Positions 1 to 7,289 of a stretch of DNA of 24,366 nt are shown one piece after another (the stretch's first letter is position 1; every line of letters starts with the position of its first letter). The DNA is taken from the NCBI GenBank assembly GCA_900555045.1, contig USJW01000072.1, positions 1-24,366 on the forward strand. The letters are read 5' to 3'. The stretch comes from an uncultured Clostridium sp. GTDB lineage: Bacteria; Bacillota; Clostridia; Lachnospirales; Lachnospiraceae. Both the position numbers and the translations under genes were made by a program. Under the pieces are notes generated by a model, which saw only the letters and a program-made list of their open reading frames with translations, was not told the origin of the DNA and made no database searches.

Positions 1-107
1 ATCTTAAACAGTATACCACAGAATGCCCTTTTCGTCCATTAAAAAGCGTCAGGTTGCGGGCGGGATGCCGGTGTAGTATCGGGTGCTATCCGGGCGCCCT
101 GTATTTC

Positions 108-136
108 TTGCACGGCATCTCCCCGTATGATATAAT
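108..136 (+). promoter_or_regulatory. Promoter of the ROK regulator gene
   Basis: A -35 box TTGCAC (108-113) and a perfect -10 box TATAAT (131-136) are separated by 17 bp. It lies about 50 bp upstream of the ROK gene start and is the only good promoter in the first 186 bases. Confidence 0.8.
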
Positions 137-186
137 AAGGAAACGGATTGTTTGCATGAAATTCCGTACAGATGAGGGATTATTTT

Positions 187-1338
187 ATGAAGATATCACA
201 GACAAGGGACATCCGGTCCGCCAACCGGCTGACCATCATCAAGCATATACTGAACAAGAAGCACATCTCCCGGGCGCGGATTTCCGAGGAGACGGGCTTA
301 AACAAGGCCACCGTCTCCACCATCGTGAAGGAGTGGATGAGCTTAAAGCTGGTGGAGGAGACCACCACCGGGGATTCAAACGGCGGCAGAAAGCCTATTA
401 TCCTGACGCTGGCCGCCCGGGCGGGCTACTGCATCGCGGTGGACATGGGCGTGCAGTCGGTGCAGCTGATCCTGACGGACCTAAACAACGAGATTCTGCT
501 GCGGCGCTCCTTCGCCATCACGGAGCCGGCCTTCGCCTGCGTTTACCGCCAGCTCTACCAGGAGATCGACCGGATGATCAGCGCAATCCCGCCCTGCCCC
601 TACGGACTCATCGGCATCAGCCTGGCCGTGCGCGGCATCATCGACCTGGACGGGGTGATCCGCTTCATCCCCAAACTGGGCTGGCACAATATCGACATCA
701 AATCGCTTTTGGACCAGCGCTACCACGTGCCGGTCTACATCGACAACGACGGCAATCTGGCCGCCTCCATGGAGTCGCGCCTCTACCCCCAGTACCGGGA
801 GATGACGGTGCTCAGCATCACGGATGTGATCTCCTGCGGCATGATCACGGACGGGGAGCTGGTGAGGGGCTACCTGGGCTTTGCCAACGCGGTGGGACAC
901 CACACCGTCAACATCCGGGAGACGCGCCAGTGCTCCTGCGGAAAATACGGCTGCTGGGAGCAGTACTGCTCCGACCAGGCTCTGTTGGAGGAGATAAACC
1001 GGAAGCGTGAGACGCCTCTGACGGACATCGACCAGTTCATCGACCTGATCCAGGAGCAGGATCCGGACGCGCTGGGGGTGCTGGACCGGTTTATCCACAA
1101 CCTGGCCATCGGACTGTCCAACATCATCTTTTTCATGAACAGCGAGATGATCATCCTGAACTCCCACCTGATCCAGTCCCTGCCCTACCTGCTCCCGGAG
1201 ATCATGAAGGACATCGTGCTCCCCATCACCCACACCCAGGAGATTCTGCTCTCCACCCTGGGCAGCGATGCCCCGATTCTTGGCGCTTCCATGCAGGCCA
1301 TCGAGGCGTTCTTCGAGGTGCTTTCCATGCACGGCTGA
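187..1338 (+). CDS. ROK-family transcriptional regulator (NagC/XylR type)
   Basis: Seen: an N-terminal winged-helix region with a helix-turn-helix around residues 28-50 (ISRARISEETGLNKATVSTI), then a ROK sugar-kinase-like fold. The ROK zinc motif is present as CSCGKYGCWEQYC, and a kinase-like DNDGN motif precedes it. Family knowledge: proteins with both an HTH and a ROK domain are usually sugar-responsive repressors acting in the cytoplasm, not kinases. The start is placed at the ATG at 187 because GAGGG at 174-178 sits 8 nt upstream; the ATG at 172 has no such site. The length of 383 aa is normal. The next gene encodes a secreted wall-binding protein with its own promoter, so the regulator's target and sugar ligand cannot be told from context. 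Confidence 0.88.
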   Translation: MKISQTRDIRSANRLTIIKHILNKKHISRARISEETGLNKATVSTIVKEWMSLKLVEETTTGDSNGGRKPIILTLAARAGYCIAVDMGVQSVQLILTDLNNEILLRRSFAITEPAFACVYRQLYQEIDRMISAIPPCPYGLIGISLAVRGIIDLDGVIRFIPKLGWHNIDIKSLLDQRYHVPVYIDNDGNLAASMESRLYPQYREMTVLSITDVISCGMITDGELVRGYLGFANAVGHHTVNIRETRQCSCGKYGCWEQYCSDQALLEEINRKRETPLTDIDQFIDLIQEQDPDALGVLDRFIHNLAIGLSNIIFFMNSEMIILNSHLIQSLPYLLPEIMKDIVLPITHTQEILLSTLGSDAPILGASMQAIEAFFEVLSMHG

Positions 1339-1380
1339 GGAGTGGAAGAAAATTGTAAATATAACGTAATTGAAACGAAA

Positions 1381-1409
1381 TTGAACACAGGCGGCCAATT
1401 ATCTATAAT
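1381..1409 (+). promoter_or_regulatory. Promoter of the wall-binding repeat protein gene
   Basis: TTGAAC (1381-1386) and TATAAT (1404-1409) are spaced by 17 bp, just upstream of the GGAGGG ribosome binding site at about 1429-1435. It shows that the downstream gene is transcribed separately from the ROK gene. Confidence 0.8.
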
Positions 1410-1441
1410 GAATCTATCAAGTAATGTTTGGAGGGAACGAC

Positions 1442-2743
1442 ATGAAAGGGATCATGAAACGAATGTTGGGCTGCCTGTTTTTATCTATCTGTATTTCCGG
1501 CCTGGCCGGTTTGTCGGCCTTCGCCGCCGCTGAGAAGATCGACACGGCCAGGATCACATTTTCCTACGAGCAGGCCCCCAAGGCCGGGGAAGCCCCCGGC
1601 ACAGTGACTGCAAAAACCACCAGCAGAGAATTCACCGTGGAGAGCGCAGAGTTCACAAACGATGTGGACCAGTGGACCCTGGGCGACCGGCCCGAGGTGA
1701 CGGTGATTCTTCGCGCGGCGGACGGCTACCGCTTCTCCTACACCACGTCCAGCCACTTTAAGCTTAGCGGCGTGGGCGCGGAGTTCCGGCGCGCAAAGGT
1801 GCTGGAGAGCGGCAACCGCCTGTCCTTAGAGGTCTATCTAAAGCGCGTGGAGGGCAAGCCCGACCAGGTGCAGTATCTGGAGTGGGACGGCTCCTACGCC
1901 ATGTGGGACGAGGTTGACGGGGTCAAGCACTACGAGGTGCGCCTCTACCGTGGCCGCAGGCTTCTGACCACCGTCACCACCACCAAGACCACCTACGACT
2001 TCCGCGGCGACATCACCCAGGGCGGCGACTACACCTTCCGCGTCCGTGGCATCGCCCGCTACGACGGCAAGGCCGGGGACTGGTCCGACTACTCCGACGA
2101 GAGCACGTTCTCGGACTACGAGGCCTCCCGCTACAGTAACGGCAGCTGGGTCCAGAACCAGCGGGGATGGTGGTACCGCTACAACAACGGCGACTACCCG
2201 GCAAGCTGCTGGAAAAACATCGACAACGCCTGGTACTACTTTGACCGGGACGGCTACATGTGCACCGGATGGCAGAAGATCGACAATAAATGGTACTATC
2301 TGGAAGGGAACGGCGTTATGCTCACCGGGTGGCGGTTCATAGATGGGAGCTGGTACTACCTGGAAGGAAACGGCGCCATGGCCACCGGCTGGCGGAACCT
2401 GGGCGGGCGCTGGTACTATCTAAATCCCAGCGGCGCCATGCTCACCGGGTGGCAGTGGATCAACAACCGCTGGTACTATCTGGAGCCCAGCGGGGCCATG
2501 CTGACGGGATGGCAGCTGATCAACGGGCGCTGGTACTACCTGGAGGGAAGCGGCGCCATGGCCACGGGATGGCAGCAGCAGCGCGGCATCTGGTATTATT
2601 TGGATCCCAGCGGCGCCATGGTGACCGGGTGGCAGAATATAAACGGCCGCTGGTACTTCTTCGACGGCAGCGGCGCCATGTACGCCAACCGCACGACCCC
2701 GGACGGGCATTACGTGGACGGAAACGGGGCGCGGAGGGATTAG
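1442..2743 (+). CDS. Secreted protein with choline/cell-wall-binding repeats
   Basis: Seen: 433 aa with an N-terminal signal peptide (MKGIMKRM, a hydrophobic core and an Ala-rich AFAAA cleavage region near residues 25-30). A beta-rich region without catalytic motifs follows, then a fibronectin-III-like segment at about residues 140-230. From residue 236 there are nine repeats of about 20 residues of the form W-x6-WYY-x4-GxMxTG. Family knowledge: such repeats (CW_binding_1 type) form a solenoid that binds choline or other wall polymer residues and holds the protein at the surface. No enzyme domain is visible, so it may be an adhesin or wall-associated structural protein. The start at 1442 is set by GGAGGG 7 nt upstream; an upstream in-frame Met at 1424 lies before that site. 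The last repeats end close to the C-terminus. Confidence 0.85.
   Translation: MKGIMKRMLGCLFLSICISGLAGLSAFAAAEKIDTARITFSYEQAPKAGEAPGTVTAKTTSREFTVESAEFTNDVDQWTLGDRPEVTVILRAADGYRFSYTTSSHFKLSGVGAEFRRAKVLESGNRLSLEVYLKRVEGKPDQVQYLEWDGSYAMWDEVDGVKHYEVRLYRGRRLLTTVTTTKTTYDFRGDITQGGDYTFRVRGIARYDGKAGDWSDYSDESTFSDYEASRYSNGSWVQNQRGWWYRYNNGDYPASCWKNIDNAWYYFDRDGYMCTGWQKIDNKWYYLEGNGVMLTGWRFIDGSWYYLEGNGAMATGWRNLGGRWYYLNPSGAMLTGWQWINNRWYYLEPSGAMLTGWQLINGRWYYLEGSGAMATGWQQQRGIWYYLDPSGAMVTGWQNINGRWYFFDGSGAMYANRTTPDGHYVDGNGARRD
2147..2690 (+). repeat. Tandem 60-bp repeats encoding wall-binding modules
   Basis: After one diverged 63-bp unit starting at 2147, eight units begin at 2210, 2270, 2330, 2390, 2450, 2510, 2570 and 2630, exactly 60 bp apart. 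Each encodes a 20-residue W...WYY...G-A-M-x-TG module. Several units are close at the DNA level as well as in protein, pointing to expansion by recombination or slippage. Confidence 0.9.
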
Positions 2744-2768
2744 GCCGCCCCGATAGCATCAAATTAAT

Positions 2769-2797
2769 TTGACATTCTCCCCTGGATCTGTTACGAT
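2769..2797 (+). promoter_or_regulatory. Probable promoter of the M20 amidohydrolase gene
   Basis: A perfect TTGACA (2769-2774) and TACGAT (2792-2797) are spaced by 17 bp. This leaves a leader of nearly 90 nt before the amidohydrolase start. No terminator is visible between the preceding gene and this promoter, so some read-through is possible. Confidence 0.7.
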
Positions 2798-2893
2798 TTT
2801 TTACATTACAACGTTATGTCAAACTGCCAGCTACGGGGTCACATACCCGCGGCCGGGCCGTCTGGCAAATCGCAACAGGAAAGGGGAATTTTT

Positions 2894-4072
2894 ATGTATC
2901 AGAACATATTAGAGGAGGCGCTTGAGCTAAAGGGCCAGCTGACCGAGTGGCGCCGCGCCCTGCACCAGATGCCGGAGGTGGGTCTGGAGCTTCCGAAAAC
3001 CAGCGCGTTTGTGCAGAAGGCCCTGGCCGATATGGGCATCCCGTCCCAGGTCAGCGTGAACGGCTCCTGCGTCACGGCGCTGCTGGGAAGAGGCCCGCGG
3101 TGCTTCCTGCTCCGGAGCGACATGGACGCTCTGCCCATGGAGGAGGAGTCCGGGCTTCCCTTCGCCTCCGAAAACGGCTGCATGCACGCCTGCGGGCACG
3201 ACATGCACGCCGCCACCCTGCTGGGAGCCGCCCTCCTCTTAAAGCGGCATGAGTCCGAGCTGAAGGGTCAGGTGAAGCTGCTGTTCCAGCCCGGCGAGGA
3301 GACCTTCAACGGCGCAAAGGCTGCGGTGGAGGAGGGAGTCCTCGAAAATCCCACCGTGGACGCGGCCTTCGCCATGCACGTGTTCGCCCAGGTCCCCATG
3401 AACACCATCGCCTACGGCGAGCACCCCATGGCCTCGGTCTTCGGCTTTAAGATCACCCTGACCGGCGTGGGCGGGCACGGCTCTATGCCGGAGACATGCA
3501 TCGACCCCATAAACACCGGCGTCCACATCTACCTGGCGCTTCAGGAGCTGATCGCAAGGGAATGCCCGCCGGCAAAGGAGGCCGCCCTGACCATTGGACA
3601 GTTTTCGGCCGGAAGCGCCTCCAACATTATCCCTCAGCAGGCGGTGCTCCAGGGCACCCTGCGGACCTTTGACCCCGAGGTGCGGGATTACCTCATCGGC
3701 CGGATCCGCCAGGTCTCCCAGGGCGTGGCGGACACCTACCGGACCGGCATGGACTTCGAGGTCCTCTGCAATGTGCCGAACGTGGTGTGCAACCCCGACT
3801 TAAATGAGGAGCTCATCGGCTGCCTGAAGGAGATGGACCCAAAGTTAGACACACTCCCCGTATTCCACGTGATGGGTTCCGAGGACTTCGCCTTCATCTC
3901 CGAGAAGGTCCCCTCCTCCTACTTCACCGTCGGCGCTGCCGTGGAGGAGGAAAGCGAGCGGTACGGCCAGCACAACCCCAAGGTGCGCTTCAACGAGGAC
4001 GCGCTGCCCACGGCTGCGGCGGCCTACACCTGCGCGGCCTTAGAGTGGCTGGCGCGGCACGGCGAAAATTAA
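2894..4072 (+). CDS. M20D-family amidohydrolase (N-acyl amino acid / hippurate hydrolase type)
   Basis: Seen: 392 aa with the full M20D motif set: RSDMDALPMEE (74-84), the metal-binding HACGHDMHA (98-106), QPGEE (132-136), a conserved AMH around residue 162, the dimerisation-domain start GVGGHGSMPE, and a C-terminal HVMGSEDF histidine. Family knowledge: these cytoplasmic dinuclear metal enzymes remove acyl groups from N-acyl amino acids; members include hippurate hydrolases, IAA-amino acid hydrolases and N-acetyl-diaminopimelate deacetylases. The substrate cannot be assigned here. The start at ATG 2894 follows AGGAAAGGGG; an upstream in-frame Met at 2816 would add 26 residues unlike the family. 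The gene stands alone on its own promoter, and its stop codon lies within the first of three 34-bp tandem repeats. Confidence 0.9.
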   Translation: MYQNILEEALELKGQLTEWRRALHQMPEVGLELPKTSAFVQKALADMGIPSQVSVNGSCVTALLGRGPRCFLLRSDMDALPMEEESGLPFASENGCMHACGHDMHAATLLGAALLLKRHESELKGQVKLLFQPGEETFNGAKAAVEEGVLENPTVDAAFAMHVFAQVPMNTIAYGEHPMASVFGFKITLTGVGGHGSMPETCIDPINTGVHIYLALQELIARECPPAKEAALTIGQFSAGSASNIIPQQAVLQGTLRTFDPEVRDYLIGRIRQVSQGVADTYRTGMDFEVLCNVPNVVCNPDLNEELIGCLKEMDPKLDTLPVFHVMGSEDFAFISEKVPSSYFTVGAAVEEESERYGQHNPKVRFNEDALPTAAAAYTCAALEWLARHGEN

Positions 4073-4168
4073 AAAAGGCGAAGGAACTCCCCTTCACGGA
4101 AATTAAAAAAGGCGAAGTGACTCCCCTTCGCAGGAATTAAAACAGGCAGGGCAAGTCTCCTTTTTCGG
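4067..4168 (+). repeat. Three tandem 34-bp units after the amidohydrolase gene
   Basis: Units start at 4067, 4101 and 4135, each opening with AATTAAAA. Units 1 and 2 differ at about 5 of 34 positions and each contains a short GAAG/CTTC hairpin. Unit 3 is more diverged and forms the left part of a strong terminator. The stop codon of the upstream gene is inside unit 1. Confidence 0.8.
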
Positions 4169-4189
4169 AAACTTGCCCTGCCCTTTTTT
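4145..4189 (+). terminator. Intrinsic terminator between convergent genes
   Basis: A perfect 12-bp stem GGCAGGGCAAGT (4145-4156) / ACTTGCCCTGCC (4171-4182) is followed by six T (4184-4189). On the - strand the stem is followed by TGTTTTAATT, so it probably also ends the convergent seven-gene operon. Confidence 0.9.
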
Positions 4190-4209
4190 GCGGCGTTCCC
4201 CGGCAAGAA

Positions 4210-4557
4210 CTAGAAATTTTTTCCATTCCAGCCCCAGTCCGGGAGCGCTTCATATTTGATGTAAAGGTCCTTCGGCGCGACGCCCAGGTTTTCCCCGAGA
4301 ATCCGGGTCAATTCCCCGGTCATCTTCTCCGCGCCCTCGCGGTCCACGGCGTCGCCAAGGATTTTCACCTCAGCGATGGCGATGGGCCGGTCCGTCTCCC
4401 CGCCAAAGTACATCTGGCAGTGATCCTCGATGGCCACCATCAGCCAGTCCTCGCTCTTTCCCGGCAGGTAGGCGATGGCCTGCCCCAACCCCGCCTTGAT
4501 CCGGTCGGAGACGTCCCGCGCGGTCTTCACGTTGGTCTTAATCTGTATACACGGCAT
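4210..4557 (-). CDS. MIF-like / phenylpyruvate tautomerase family protein
   Basis: Seen: 115 aa, the usual length of macrophage migration inhibitory factor homologues. Pro2 follows the initiator Met (MPCIQIKTNV), and a C-terminal aromatic stretch DWGWNGKNF resembles the MIF C-terminus. Family knowledge: the N-terminal proline, freed by Met removal, is the catalytic base for keto-enol tautomerisation in a trimeric cytoplasmic enzyme. It is the last gene of the seven-gene operon, 28 bp after the RibD-C-like gene, with GAGAGGAG as ribosome binding site. Its position suggests an isomerisation step on the compound handled by the operon, but the substrate is unknown. Confidence 0.85.
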   Translation of the reverse strand: MPCIQIKTNVKTARDVSDRIKAGLGQAIAYLPGKSEDWLMVAIEDHCQMYFGGETDRPIAIAEVKILGDAVDREGAEKMTGELTRILGENLGVAPKDLYIKYEALPDWGWNGKNF

Positions 4558-4585
4558 GTCTTTTACTCCTCTCCCCTCTGCTTCC

Positions 4586-5539
4586 TCAGCCGTAAATCAG
4601 CCTGTGGCGGAAGTAGAAGAAATGGTCGCTGTGGGTGTGGATGCTGAGCATCCGGGTGTGGGGGTGATCCTTAGAGCCGAACTCCCGCCCGAACTTGCCG
4701 ATGGTCAGCGCCTGGCCGCCCACATAGATGCAGGAATAGTTGAAGAACAGCTCGTCCATCAGGCCCTGGGCCACCAGGAAGTGCATGTAGGAGGGCGTCT
4801 CCACCAGCACCTTGTCCAGGCCGAACTTCTTCATGATGTATAGCGCCACCTTGGAGTCCGGCGCCTTGTCGCCCGTGGCGATCACCAAAATCTTGTCCTG
4901 GTTCGCCTTCATGCCCGCAATCATCTCCTCCGTCACCTCGGAGATGTCCGCAACCGGGCCCACCAGGTAGTAATCCTGCTTCATCTTCTCCTGAATCACC
5001 GGGATCCCCGCCTTGGAGGTGCTGATCATCACCGGCACCTCGGGCGTCTGGAACAGCACGTGGTCAAAGGGGATGTCCGTCGCGTCCAGGGAGGAGATAA
5101 TGTTCCACGGCACCGGCTGCATCCCGGCCGCGATCCTGGCGTCCTCCAGTTCCTGGGAGAACACGTGGGCGGTGTAATCGCTCTCCGCGTTCATGGTCCC
5201 GGCGCCGATGATATCGCCGTCGGACACGGCCCGCAGCATGTTTAAGATCCACCAGTCCGCCCCGGCCCCGTCGCCGTCGCACTGGTTCAGCTTTGCGATT
5301 AATGGTCCCTGGGGGGCGTCCGTGAACGCAATCCGCCCGTCGATGGAGGTCACCAGGGAGGTGTATGTGATCGGACGGTCCTCGTGAAGGTGGTCGAATT
5401 TTAACTCGCCGTAAATCTGCTTCATCTCGTCGCAGGTGATGGTCTCCACCTGGGCCTTGTCCAGCTCTTCGCTGCGGTAAATCTGTCTGATTTTTGTCTT
5501 TTCGATGTCAAAGGGCATCTTAAATAGAGAGGTCGCCAT
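4586..5539 (-). CDS. RibD C-terminal / dihydrofolate-reductase-fold protein
   Basis: Seen: about 317 aa with a typical opening strand and loop of the RibD C-terminal family (RPITYTSLVTSIDGRIAF), a central segment with GAGTMNAESDYT, and a late VETPSYMHFLVAQGLMDELFF stretch close in form to the family's G-G-x-L-x-x-L-x-x-x-L-v-D-E. Family knowledge: the fold binds NADPH and reduces pteridine- or pyrimidine-like rings (dihydrofolate, or the riboflavin precursor in RibD). No deaminase domain is attached, so this is not a normal riboflavin RibD. The start is placed at 5539 because AGGAGG lies 8 nt away; the ATG at 5545 is too close to it. It follows the SDR gene by a short gap and is translationally close to its operon neighbours. 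Confidence 0.8.
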   Translation of the reverse strand: MATSLFKMPFDIEKTKIRQIYRSEELDKAQVETITCDEMKQIYGELKFDHLHEDRPITYTSLVTSIDGRIAFTDAPQGPLIAKLNQCDGDGAGADWWILNMLRAVSDGDIIGAGTMNAESDYTAHVFSQELEDARIAAGMQPVPWNIISSLDATDIPFDHVLFQTPEVPVMISTSKAGIPVIQEKMKQDYYLVGPVADISEVTEEMIAGMKANQDKILVIATGDKAPDSKVALYIMKKFGLDKVLVETPSYMHFLVAQGLMDELFFNYSCIYVGGQALTIGKFGREFGSKDHPHTRMLSIHTHSDHFFYFRHRLIYG

Positions 5540-5554
5540 TGTCATATCCTCCTG

Positions 5555-6286
5555 TTAAATCAGGCTGCCGCCGCAGACGTGCATGATCTCGCCGGTGATG
5601 AAGCCGCTCTCGTCGCTGGACAAAAAGGCAATGGCGTTTGCCATGTCGTCGATCTTGCCCATCTTGTGCAGGGGATACAGGCTGGCGTAGGACTCCTCCA
5701 GAGCCGCCGGATCCTCAGCCTCGGTGAAGCGCTGCTCGATCATGGGCGTGCGCACCAGTCCCGGAAGGATGGCGTTCGCGCGGATATGTGGCGCATACTC
5801 CAGGGCGATGCACTTGGTCAGCATGATCACACCCGCCTTGGACGGGCAGTAGCCGATGCGCTCGGGAATCGGGCGGACGCCCAAGTCGGAGCCCACGGTC
5901 ACGATAGTGGAGCCCTTCTGCTTCTTCAGCTCCACAACCGCCGCCTTGCACATATTGAACACGCCGCCCAGGTTGATGGACAGCTCGCGCATAAACTTAT
6001 CATAGTCCGTGGTCTCCAGGGAGCCGATGAAGGTCACGCCCGCGCAGCAAACCAGCTTGTTCACGCGGCCGAACGCCCGCACGGCCTCCGCCACCACGCG
6101 CTCCGCCTGGGAAGCGTCGGTTAAGTCCGCCTGCACGTAGATGGCGTTCTCATCCTGGATGTGCATCTCCGGCTCGATGCCGCAGCCCACAACCTTGGCG
6201 CCCTCGGACAAAAATTTCTTCGCAACGCCCTCGCCGATTCCGGAGCTGGCGCCTGTCACGATCACTACTTTATCTTCAAATCTCAT
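5555..6286 (-). CDS. Short-chain dehydrogenase/reductase (SDR)
   Basis: Seen: 243 aa, the classical SDR length. The Rossmann nucleotide-binding motif TGASSGIG is at residues 11-18. The catalytic residues appear as N105, S133, Y146 and K150 (YCPSK). The usual NNAG motif is CCAG (80-83), a small departure. Family knowledge: cytoplasmic NAD(P)-dependent oxidation or reduction of an alcohol/ketone. Substrate not recognisable; the annotation as a 3-oxoacyl-ACP reductase would be only a default. It starts after GGAGGAAATG with good spacing and lies 18 bp from the preceding operon gene. Confidence 0.9.
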   Translation of the reverse strand: MRFEDKVVIVTGASSGIGEGVAKKFLSEGAKVVGCGIEPEMHIQDENAIYVQADLTDASQAERVVAEAVRAFGRVNKLVCCAGVTFIGSLETTDYDKFMRELSINLGGVFNMCKAAVVELKKQKGSTIVTVGSDLGVRPIPERIGYCPSKAGVIMLTKCIALEYAPHIRANAILPGLVRTPMIEQRFTEAEDPAALEESYASLYPLHKMGKIDDMANAIAFLSSDESGFITGEIMHVCGGSLI

Positions 6287-6304
6287 CTTACATTTCCTCC
6301 CAAA

Positions 6305-6685
6305 TTAGATTCTCTCAAAACGGCTGTAGCGGTGCACGCCGAAGTTCTCCTCGTTCTGCACAACGCGGATCAGCTCGTAGGGGCGTCCGAACTTCTCGTC
6401 GAACTCCTTGATCAGCTGCGCCTGGTACTCCTTCTGATCGATCTTTCTCCAGGACTCGATGCTCTCCCAGGCGAAGATGAAATGGATCTCGCCCGGCTTG
6501 TTGTCGTTGATCCAAACCTCCTTGTACAGGAACGGAATGTGGTCAAAGCCCGGCGCGAAGGCCTCCTTTAAGGTCCAGATCTCGTGGTCTACCTCCAGAT
6601 AGCGCTCCACATCCTCCGGCGCCACCTTAAACACCAGATGCTCCATCGGATAATGCTCTCCCTTTGTGTAAGTATAACCCTGCAT
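6305..6685 (-). CDS. TIGR03792-like small alpha/beta-barrel protein
   Basis: Seen: 126 aa, no signal or membrane segment. It contains an EVWIND motif followed by GEIHFIFAWES and a Trp shortly after, with a conserved DHEIWT near residue 33. This order (DxEIWT, EVWIN, WES..W) resembles the uncharacterised TIGR03792 family, which has the dimeric alpha/beta-barrel fold of antibiotic-biosynthesis monooxygenases and related proteins. Family knowledge gives no reaction. It lies between the FMN reductase and SDR genes of the operon and has a strong GGAGGAA site. It may be a cofactor-independent oxygenase-like or isomerase-like enzyme for the operon's substrate; this is inference. Confidence 0.65.
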   Translation of the reverse strand: MQGYTYTKGEHYPMEHLVFKVAPEDVERYLEVDHEIWTLKEAFAPGFDHIPFLYKEVWINDNKPGEIHFIFAWESIESWRKIDQKEYQAQLIKEFDEKFGRPYELIRVVQNEENFGVHRYSRFERI

Positions 6686-6731
6686 AATAAATTCCTCCTT
6701 TATGTTTGTGTTTTATAGGCACCGGCGCAGT

Positions 6732-7289
6732 TTAATTTGCGCCGTTCATTTTCTTTGCAAGCTCCACCACCGCAGCAGCGATATCCGGGCGGGTCTCTAA
6801 GGAGTCGCGGTCGCTGTTCGGCAGACACACCTCCCCGAGGCACTCGGCGCTTAAGTCGTTCAGCAGGTTCTTTAACACCAGCTCGCCGCCGAGAAACTGA
6901 TTTTCAAAGCTGGGCGCGCCGCCCACCATAAGGATTGCGCCCTTGCGCAGCAGCTTCTCGGGCATGTCGTTTCTCACATGGCCGGCCCAGTACACCTGGA
7001 AACGGTCGATCAGCGTCTTCATGCGGCCGGTGACGGAGTGGAAATAGATCGGAGAAGCCAGAAGAACGTTGTCCGCTTCCTCCAGTTTCTGGTAAATCTC
7101 CTGCATCCCGTCCTTGACGGCGCAGGCCTTCGTCTTCCAGCAGTACCGGCAGTCCAGGCAGGGCTTCACATCCGTGCGGTACGCGTCGATGATCTCCTTC
7201 TCCCCGTCCAGATTCTCCAGGAACAAATCCACCATCTTTCTGGTGTGGCCGTTAGGTCTGGCCGCTCCGATAATCACTAATGTCTTCAC
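6732..7289 (-). CDS. Flavodoxin-family NAD(P)H-dependent FMN reductase
   Basis: Seen: 185 aa with a flavodoxin-like fold: the phosphate-binding loop GAARPNGHTRKM (8-19) and the flavin-binding SPIYFHSVTGRMKTLIDRF around residues 79-97. A cysteine cluster C44-x2-C47-x2-C50-x5-C56 could bind an iron-sulfur cluster or be redox active, as in iron-sulfur flavoproteins of anaerobes. The start is GTG at 7289, whose last bases overlap the stop of the upstream permease gene (GTGA, 7286-7289), so translation is probably coupled. It likely supplies electrons or reduces the transported compound. Confidence 0.85.
   Translation of the reverse strand: MKTLVIIGAARPNGHTRKMVDLFLENLDGEKEIIDAYRTDVKPCLDCRYCWKTKACAVKDGMQEIYQKLEEADNVLLASPIYFHSVTGRMKTLIDRFQVYWAGHVRNDMPEKLLRKGAILMVGGAPSFENQFLGGELVLKNLLNDLSAECLGEVCLPNSDRDSLETRPDIAAAVVELAKKMNGAN

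Noticed and set aside
54..1010. Long + strand open frame overlapping the ROK gene
   Set aside because: Its product is rich in Arg, His, Pro and Gly with no family motif; it is a frame shadow of the GC-rich ROK gene.
481..1398. Long - strand open frame opposite the ROK gene
   Set aside because: Antisense shadow; no ribosome binding site and no recognisable domain, while the + strand frame has clear HTH and ROK motifs.
2210..2690. Regular 60-bp repeats as a CRISPR array
   Set aside because: No unique spacers; the repeats are in frame and encode wall-binding modules.
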